From Marinihelvus sp963695135 (GTDB taxonomy: Bacteria > Pseudomonadota > Gammaproteobacteria > Xanthomonadales > SZUA-36), in NCBI GenBank assembly GCA_963695135.1, contig CAVOGA010000003.1, forward strand, positions 186,001 to 250,000: a stretch of DNA of 64,000 nucleotides, written 5' to 3'. A program made the translations under genes and the position numbers. The notes under the pieces were generated by a model. The model ran no database searches. It was given only the letters and a program-made list of their open reading frames with translations, and was not told where the DNA came from. Below are positions 59,501 through 64,000 of this stretch, one piece after another. Numbering within the stretch: the first letter of the stretch is position 1; every line of letters begins with the position of its first letter.

Positions 59501-59578
59501 CAGGGGCGCCGCCCATGTGAAAGGGGCCGTGAACAGGACGCACAGGGTGAGGAGCAGGACTAAGCGGGCAGAGCTCAT
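56519..59578 (-). CDS. Exported TPR protein with degenerate CHAT domain
   Basis: A 1019-residue protein. The signal peptide ends near FTWAAPLPGG (no lipobox), followed by a beta-rich region (about 25-150) and a long TPR superhelix (about 160-640). A CHAT (caspase-like) domain follows (about 690-1019) with L-x-L-A-A-S-G-A-L-A-type AASGALAAAPFEAMPV, the AGAQSVLATAWPNDDASSAAFFELFY block and ALASARRGMMDDD. The usual catalytic His (ATHG) reads LAMPARID and the usual Cys (SACET) reads AVMGQGE, so it looks inactive. It is divergent from the VWA operon. CHAT proteins are normally cytosolic; export is unusual. Frame intact. Confidence 0.85.
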   Translation of the reverse strand: MSSARLVLLLTLCVLFTAPFTWAAPLPGGGQVQEYFVRQQAGEGLLITITGREAQFESRVTTIDDELVVASAVPGSRLAPLFQYVPPVGSGRQLDVQVIADLDTSRSAFEMGLSRIDIRDDRSARLAQGYQSLSFGLELPVADTAGNWSIKVNSLFNAARTFDDYGMAELSLWANFLAARITLSELGDYNATLPVVEDILSDPAIRRNADLQLATLKLRLEARLFERRAGQLAAQAGAADPVQLAAEETAMLAAQLGNLFERSEALYLSGVDFAERGLEQQALAQFDQALDLAVSIDADDLATRVRENMVAIHGALGDVAATSQVLQAIESQLAEDGADDELAQNLLAQGRILNRTYQYRAAQEALRQALQFEHNSLTRSQVSLELATASYALGDLDEAYEQAQAAVTRAENGSFRRATPALDVGQGIAIIAAVQRARGDRAALQQTRNAQRAYLESPEQQALYAWERAQDELVNGPAAGATAWLRQVRASSSTPLIEPYRQLSQLWLCRLAVDCAAGDAGSARNALERIEIPRLQVAGAWNYAAWLASSGQGAAATEAFAALMDELIFLRFSVPGVLGDFYWRRSSLLVEDALAVLRSTGSAEQHLLGLARAQWLAATADGLGLPFDPLAAGLDTEAFRALLARRELPEAGDSPAELDRELTGQLAAGRDKFRAAMPFLSLPALQRWLSSLDADEAVLAFDLKGAQAFALLGTRSGVQRIPLGPTQGFEDLPGLFSNAAERDDAAFRSLLAPWGQRLLGPLVSRLPDRVYLAASGALAAAPFEAMPVGGERPLERRQLVRLASFPAQSGPALRLNPPRSPGAFLAGEPEDFSPGFLERLAAGRELAAVMDAFRGPGLQVIQGSALLPDEFATPAMQRAGVVHLAMPARIDLSRPRSSYLELSEAMRAGGRLRETPRDIDRWRLGAYLAVMGQGEITLDVHSTAGRMPLVADLLAAGAQSVLATAWPNDDASSAAFFELFYGFLIEGQTPLQALASARRGMMDDDAPVRDWARYQLWID

Positions 59579-59723
59579 GGTTGGTATTGACTGACGCCCC
59601 CTGGCGGATTGATTACACTGACGCGCTGCGAACAGCGGATAGGCCTGAACGCTGAGGCCGCATTGAACATAGCGGGCTACCCCGCTGTCAATCAACACCA
59701 AGCATCACGGAATCTGAACCGCC

Positions 59724-60653
59724 TTGAGAACCCCGGACCGGGAAACTTCAGTCTTCACCACGTCGGCGATCGACCTGTTCGCCTCGGCGCTGGGCGCGTT
59801 CATCCTGCTGATGATGCTGTTGTTCCCTTTTTACCAGAATGCCGGCCGCGATGATGCATTCAGCCGCACCCTGGAACTGGTGGAAAAACGTCGCCTGGCC
59901 GCCGGCGAAACGGAGGACATGCAAGCGGAACAGCAGAAGATGGAACAGGAACTCCAGTCCCTGTCGGAGCGCAACCGGGCGCGCGCCCAGCGGCTGGCGG
60001 AGCTGAAGGCGGAGCTGGCGGACGTGAATGAGCAGATTGCCGAACTGGCCACGCCGCTGCCACCCCCGGAAACCCTGCAGGCGCCGGAGCCGGCCCCGGT
60101 CAGCATCGCCGAGGGCGTCGAGTTTTCAATACTCGGCCTGGCCTCCGAATCCAAGTCGTTCGTGATCGTCGTGGACATGTCCGGCAGCATGATCAACTAC
60201 CAGGACCTGATGATTAATTCGGTCCTGGATATCCTGCAGCCGCTGAACGACAGCAACACCTTCGCCATTATCGGTTACCAGGGCACCCCGCAGCCGGTCC
60301 TGTGGGAGTTTCCAGGGTCTGGACGCCTGCTGCAGGCCACACCGGAGAACCTGCGCCAGGCGCAGGAGTTCACCAAGGGACTGGCGCGCAAGTTCTTCGG
60401 CAGTACGCCGACCCATTTCGCATTGCAGGCCGCCCTGGAGTACCCGGCGAGCGCCGTGATTCTGATGACGGACGGTGCGCCCAACAGTCCACCCGGCTTC
60501 ATCATCGAGAACATCTCCACCAACAACCAGTTCCGGCAAACCGAGTTGCACACCGTCGCGATCGGCGATTACACCAGTGACCGGAACCTCGTGCTGTTCC
60601 TGCAGACCCTCTCCCGTTTGAACAACGGTGACTTTGTCGGGGTTTCGCGATGA
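59724..60653 (+). CDS. Membrane-anchored VWA protein with intact MIDAS
   Basis: A 309-residue protein. A short N-tail, then one helix in the block SAIDLFASALGAFILLMMLLFPFY (MotB/ExbD-like position and polarity: N-terminus in, body in periplasm), a charged coiled coil (about 45-105), a Pro-rich linker and a VWA domain (about 130-305). The metal site is complete: DMSGS near residue 151, the Thr in STPTH and TDGAP near 250. Start TTG 59724 is chosen because it aligns with the paralog's start; no strong ribosome binding site is seen. It overlaps the next gene by four bases. Confidence 0.82.
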   Translation: MRTPDRETSVFTTSAIDLFASALGAFILLMMLLFPFYQNAGRDDAFSRTLELVEKRRLAAGETEDMQAEQQKMEQELQSLSERNRARAQRLAELKAELADVNEQIAELATPLPPPETLQAPEPAPVSIAEGVEFSILGLASESKSFVIVVDMSGSMINYQDLMINSVLDILQPLNDSNTFAIIGYQGTPQPVLWEFPGSGRLLQATPENLRQAQEFTKGLARKFFGSTPTHFALQAALEYPASAVILMTDGAPNSPPGFIIENISTNNQFRQTELHTVAIGDYTSDRNLVLFLQTLSRLNNGDFVGVSR

Positions 60654-61588
60654 GAAGCCGCACCCGCGTGTTCAGCGTGTACTCCCTGTCAGCGGTTGAC
60701 CTGTTCGCCTCAGCGATGGGCGCTTTCATCATCATCACCATCATTCTGATGCCCGATTATCAGAAGGAAGTGCGGCTCGAGGGCCACCTCAAGGCGCTTG
60801 AAGCCCTGGCAGCGAGCACTGATGCACGCCTTGATGAGAGTGAACTGGGAACAGAGCGGCTGGTCGTTGCCCTCAGCGCCGCGCAAACCCGCGCCCAGGA
60901 ACTGGATGCGGAGGAGGCCATACTGGCCAGCGAACTGCAGACGCGCAGCGGCCAGTTACAGGCTGCACAGCGCCCCCCGAGCCCGCCTCCGCCGCAGGAA
61001 CCAGCCGAGGAGGAAGCGGTTTCCGGCAACCTGGTGACTTTCCGGTTTCTGGGGCTGAAAACGGAAAAGACGCGCTTCCTGCTGATGATTGACATGAACA
61101 AGTACCTGGCGGAACACCGGGAACTGGTGATCAACTCGGTCAGTCGTGCCCTGGAGTCCCTGCAACCGGGAATGGAGTTCGGGATACTCGGTTTCCAGCA
61201 GCTTGATTCCGGTCCAGCCTATTACCGCTGGCCTGAGCAGGGCGGCCTGGTCCGTGTGAGCCAGGACAACCGCCGGCGGGCGTTGCGCTTTGCCACGACG
61301 CTGGCGGAGCGCTTTGACGGAGGTTCGCCGATGCTGGGCGCTTTCCAGGAGGCCTTTGCCGGCCCGGCCGAGGCCATTATCCTGTTCAGCGACGGTCTGC
61401 CGAACCCGGTGTTCAATGACGATCTGCCGCCCCGGTCGCTGGCCCAGGCGATTTCCGTGGCCAACGGGGGCAATGTGGAAATCCACGCGGTGACCATTGG
61501 CGATTACTTCAAATACCAGGGCACGGTGCAATTCATGGAAACCATTGCCCGGGCGAATTCCGGCGGTTTCCTGGCCCTCGCCCAATAG
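60650..61588 (+). CDS. Membrane-anchored VWA paralog with degenerate MIDAS
   Basis: A 312-residue paralog of the preceding protein, with the same SAVDLFASAMGAFIIITIIL anchor, coiled coil, Pro-rich linker and VWA domain. Here the first metal loop reads DMNKY (near residue 148) instead of DxSxS, so Mg2+ binding is probably lost, though FSDG is kept. Two adjacent anchored VWA paralogs suggest a heteromeric pair. ATG overlaps the upstream stop (ATGA). The 127 bases after it hold no gene; a new transcript may start there. Confidence 0.82.
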   Translation: MRSRTRVFSVYSLSAVDLFASAMGAFIIITIILMPDYQKEVRLEGHLKALEALAASTDARLDESELGTERLVVALSAAQTRAQELDAEEAILASELQTRSGQLQAAQRPPSPPPPQEPAEEEAVSGNLVTFRFLGLKTEKTRFLLMIDMNKYLAEHRELVINSVSRALESLQPGMEFGILGFQQLDSGPAYYRWPEQGGLVRVSQDNRRRALRFATTLAERFDGGSPMLGAFQEAFAGPAEAIILFSDGLPNPVFNDDLPPRSLAQAISVANGGNVEIHAVTIGDYFKYQGTVQFMETIARANSGGFLALAQ

Positions 61589-61715
61589 GTACTGCGCGAC
61601 CCCGGGGCGCTAGGGAAGCACTGCAGAAATCAGTTAAACTGGGTCACTGTGTGCAAGGGCTTGGCAACAGGGGGCAAAACAGCATGCGGACGAACGATAA
61701 AAAGCGAACCAACAC

Positions 61716-62138
61716 ATGAATGCCGATTCCACCGTCACCATAGGCAAGAACGCGACCTGCGACCTGCAACTGGACCATCCGACCGTCTCCGGGCTGCACG
61801 CCCAGGCGCGCCTGGATCCAAGCCGGTTCCTGTGGGTGCGCGACGAGTCTTCCGCCAGGGGCATGTTCCTGAAACGCCATGACCGCTGGGTTCGTGCGCG
61901 GCTGGTGGCCGTGTGCGCCGGCGATCTGCTGCGCTTCGGCGACGTGGAAGTCACGATCGACCAGATCACCAGCCAGTATGACGATGACGTCGATGTGCGC
62001 CTGGCCCCGACGCCGGCGCCCTCCCTGTTTGATGAGCGGACCGGTCGCTACACGCTGCGCAACAAGGATGATGAGCCTACCTTGAATACCCCCACACGGA
62101 ACCCGGATACCGGCGGCGTCGAGGACAAAAATCAATGA
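61716..62138 (+). CDS. FHA-domain protein
   Basis: A 140-residue cytosolic protein. Residues 5-90 form a forkhead-associated fold: VTIGKNATCDLQLDHPTVSGLHAQ has the S-x-x-H of phosphothreonine-binding loops, although the usual IGR is IGK. GDLLRFGDVEVTI is the closing strand. A polar C-terminal tail of 45 residues follows. Such proteins recognise phosphothreonine on partner proteins; no kinase or phosphatase gene is in the visible part of the cluster. It overlaps the next gene by four bases (ATGA). Confidence 0.8.
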   Translation: MNADSTVTIGKNATCDLQLDHPTVSGLHAQARLDPSRFLWVRDESSARGMFLKRHDRWVRARLVAVCAGDLLRFGDVEVTIDQITSQYDDDVDVRLAPTPAPSLFDERTGRYTLRNKDDEPTLNTPTRNPDTGGVEDKNQ

Positions 62139-62902
62139 ACCAGCCCGGTGAAGCCAAACTCCGCATGGTCACGCTTGCAGTGAGCCTGGCCGCGGCGGTC
62201 CTGCTCATCGCCCTGCTCGCCAGGACGCTCCCGGAAACCGCCGCGTCGATTCTGCTGGACATCAATCGCAGCACCTGGCCGTTCACGGTCCAGAACGTGC
62301 TGTGGCTGGCGTTTTTCGCGGGCCTGGGCGAGGTGTTCATTCGCTGGCGGGCGGGACTGATCGAGGAAAGCCAGTTCGATCGCGAGTACCTGCCGGTCGA
62401 TGACGAAACCGTGCTGAGACCGGGGGAAGACATGACGCCGATCTACCAGAAAGTCCGCAGCAGCCGCTACCGGCAGGTGTGTTTTGTGCCCCGGCTGATC
62501 GAGCGCCTGGTGCTCAACTTCAATCTCAGTCGTTCAGTGGACCAGACCAACGCCCTGCTGAACTCCAGCCTGGAACTGTTCCTCCATGAACTGGACCTGC
62601 GCTACAACATCATCCGCTACATCACCTGGCTGATCCCGAGCCTCGGCTTCATCGGCACGGTCGTCGGTATCATGCTGGCGCTCAACTACGCCGGTGACCG
62701 CGCCAACGTGGAGAGCCCCGAACTGCTCTACGAGGTCACACAGCGGCTTGGCGTCGCCTTCAGCACTACCCTGCTGGCGCTGGTCATGGCGGCCATCCTG
62801 GTTTTTCTGCAGAACGTGGTGCAGGGCAAGGAAGAAAAAACCCTCAACCAGGCAGGCCAGTACTGCCTGGACAACCTCATCAACCGGTTGTACGCCCGAT
62901 GA
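62135..62902 (+). CDS. ExbB/TolQ/MotA-like proton-channel subunit
   Basis: A 255-residue inner-membrane protein. Helices near 11-32 and 51-69, a cytoplasmic loop of about 95 residues, helix 3 near 168-190 with SLGFIGTVVGIMLAL (the TolQ/ExbB G-L-x-G-T-V-x-G motif), and helix 4 near 208-232 with FSTTLLALVMAAIL including the family's Thr. No ExbD gene is present; the anchored VWA proteins could play that part. ATG overlaps both neighbours by four bases, so FHA, channel and the trypsin-like protein are made together. Confidence 0.86.
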   Translation: MNQPGEAKLRMVTLAVSLAAAVLLIALLARTLPETAASILLDINRSTWPFTVQNVLWLAFFAGLGEVFIRWRAGLIEESQFDREYLPVDDETVLRPGEDMTPIYQKVRSSRYRQVCFVPRLIERLVLNFNLSRSVDQTNALLNSSLELFLHELDLRYNIIRYITWLIPSLGFIGTVVGIMLALNYAGDRANVESPELLYEVTQRLGVAFSTTLLALVMAAILVFLQNVVQGKEEKTLNQAGQYCLDNLINRLYAR

Positions 62903-64000
62903 CGGGCCGGCGCAACGGCCCGGCCTGGCCGAAAACACTGGCCGTGATCGCCCTGCTGCTCCTGCCGCAGATCGTCCCCGCGCAGGGCCTGCCGACCCGG
63001 GCGAGCATGCCGGAGGAGGTCGTGCTCGTGGTCAAACGGGTTGGCGAGGACGCGGTTCAGCCCACCACCGGCGTGGTTATCGGCCGGGCGCGCACCGGCG
63101 CCGCGCTGGTCGTGGTCCCCGCAGACTTCGTGGACGGGAAAGAGCCGATTTTCGTCATGGACGTGGGCACCGACCTGCTGCGCGACGGCTTGCCGGCGGA
63201 ACGCTACCGCCAGTCACCGGACAGCGAATTCGCGGTCATTGCCGTGAACGGCATGCAGCGGCGGGCGATCAAGGTCACCTTCAACCCGCCCGACACCGAG
63301 CACGAGGTGCGCCTGGCGGCGTGGCCGCCGGCGGACATGATGGCGACCGGTGCGATGCCCTACTGGATTCCGGTTGACGTGGCCGGCAAACGCACCGGCG
63401 AACCCCAGCAACTGGTCGAAAACGCCACCGTGCCCAACCTGACCGGTCCGCTGATCGACCTGTGCGGACAATGGGCCGGCATGGTCCTTGCCAACGGCAA
63501 TCCGGAAGTTGGCGGCGGGCAAACCCCGCGCGTCATTCTGAATGACGAACTGCTGCGCGCGGCGGAGCTGCTGCAGCTCGACCTGAACCTGGAAGCCTGC
63601 ATGCAGGTGGCGCCGGTCGGCGGCATCGCCCTGTCAACGCCGGCGCCGCGGCAGGCACCGGCAGCGACCGGCAATGACGCCGCTGACGCCACCGGCATCC
63701 AGCGTATCCTGAAAGACGCCAACCTGGGCATGGGCGCACTGGTGTTCCTGTTGTCCGCCCTGCTGAGCGGCCTGCTGTTCTGGTACCTGGTCAAGCGGCG
63801 CGCGGCCATGCAGCGGCGCAAGAAGATCCAGCGCACGCTGGCCATGGATACGGTGACCTACTCCGCCACCGGGCTGCCCACCCGCATCACGCGGGAGGAA
63901 CCAAAAACCTTTAATCCCGGCACCCGCCCACCGGGCACCAACGGCTGGCTGCGCATCGAGGGCACGCACGTCGACGGCCGTCCCTTGCGCGCGGTGACCG
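62899..64000 (+). CDS. Membrane-anchored trypsin-like protein, apparently inactive, 3' end missing
   Basis: 367 codons are readable to the window edge without a stop. A signal peptide (ALLLLPQIVPAQG, about residues 14-33) is followed by a trypsin-like beta-barrel (about 35-235) in which the His position reads VVPADF rather than a T-A-H motif. The Ser block reads NLTGPLIDLCGQWAG rather than GDSGGP. SEFAVIAV retains the shape of the Asp strand. One helix (about 277-299) and a basic cytoplasmic tail that starts another domain follow. ATGA overlap with the channel gene. Probably a periplasmic sensor or scaffold. Confidence 0.72.
   Translation, partial: MTGRRNGPAWPKTLAVIALLLLPQIVPAQGLPTRASMPEEVVLVVKRVGEDAVQPTTGVVIGRARTGAALVVVPADFVDGKEPIFVMDVGTDLLRDGLPAERYRQSPDSEFAVIAVNGMQRRAIKVTFNPPDTEHEVRLAAWPPADMMATGAMPYWIPVDVAGKRTGEPQQLVENATVPNLTGPLIDLCGQWAGMVLANGNPEVGGGQTPRVILNDELLRAAELLQLDLNLEACMQVAPVGGIALSTPAPRQAPAATGNDAADATGIQRILKDANLGMGALVFLLSALLSGLLFWYLVKRRAAMQRRKKIQRTLAMDTVTYSATGLPTRITREEPKTFNPGTRPPGTNGWLRIEGTHVDGRPLRAVT

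Noticed and set aside
56519..64000. Assignment of the VWA/FHA/channel locus as a Zorya defence system
   Set aside because: ZorA's long cytoplasmic tail, a ZorB peptidoglycan-binding domain and ZorC/ZorD/ZorE-type genes are not seen; only the MotA-like channel and anchored partner theme is shared.

Overview
The window is GC-rich DNA from a Gammaproteobacterium. Pointers to that group are a complete ccoNOQP-GHIS cbb3 oxidase locus, EttA, YbdL, DUF3025 and DUF482 proteins, an MCE/PqiC-type lipid transporter, and a TfpX/TfpZ-type pilin accessory protein. The family cannot be fixed by eye; a marine or sediment Woeseia/Xanthomonadales-like lineage would fit. I see no tRNA, rRNA, CRISPR array, insertion sequence or prophage. 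About 45 reading-frame breaks fall in about 21 otherwise well conserved genes, including ccoN and ccoO. Almost all are cured by removing one base, so I treat them as assembly indels and give whole-gene coordinates.

Layout. 1-7.7 kb: surface polysaccharide locus with a divergent Wzm/Wzt exporter, two GT4 and one GT2 glycosyltransferases, a DUF2304 protein and a large GT-C-like membrane protein. 7.7-16.4 kb: housekeeping and envelope genes (methionine aminotransferase, pilin accessory protein, zinc peptidase, small lipoprotein, VOC protein, DUF885 hydrolase, LysE exporter, upp, a DUF4097 repeat protein). 16.5-21.9 kb: HlyD/RND efflux pair plus an MFS permease. 22-25.5 kb: MCE lipid-transport operon (STAS-MlaE, MlaF, MCE, PqiC-like lipoprotein). 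25.5-28.4 kb: DUF4168, DUF3025 and DUF482 proteins. 28.4-35.0 kb: a cyanophycin operon with isoaspartyl dipeptidase, cyanophycinase, cyanophycin synthetase and a second CphA-like Mur ligase, covering both synthesis and breakdown of the Asp/Arg storage polymer. 35.2-39.7 kb: MacAB-like ABC exporter with two separate permeases. 39.9-48.5 kb: cbb3 oxidase structural and assembly operon, with a perfect FNR/FixK-type palindrome upstream. 48.7-56.4 kb: membrane protein, ribokinase, 2-hydroxyacid dehydrogenase, ChaC, EttA, an AT-rich island, homocysteine methyltransferase, thioesterase and an M48 protease.

56.5-64.0 kb (cut by the window edge) is the most unusual part. A secreted TPR-CHAT protein with both catalytic residues apparently lost stands divergent from a tightly packed operon. 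That operon encodes two membrane-anchored VWA proteins, a small FHA protein, an ExbB/TolQ/MotA-type proton-channel subunit, and a membrane-anchored trypsin-like protein that also seems catalytically dead. Predicted topology puts VWA, CHAT and trypsin-like domains in the periplasm and FHA and tail domains in the cytoplasm, suggesting an envelope-spanning, possibly proton-motive-force-driven assembly of unknown function.
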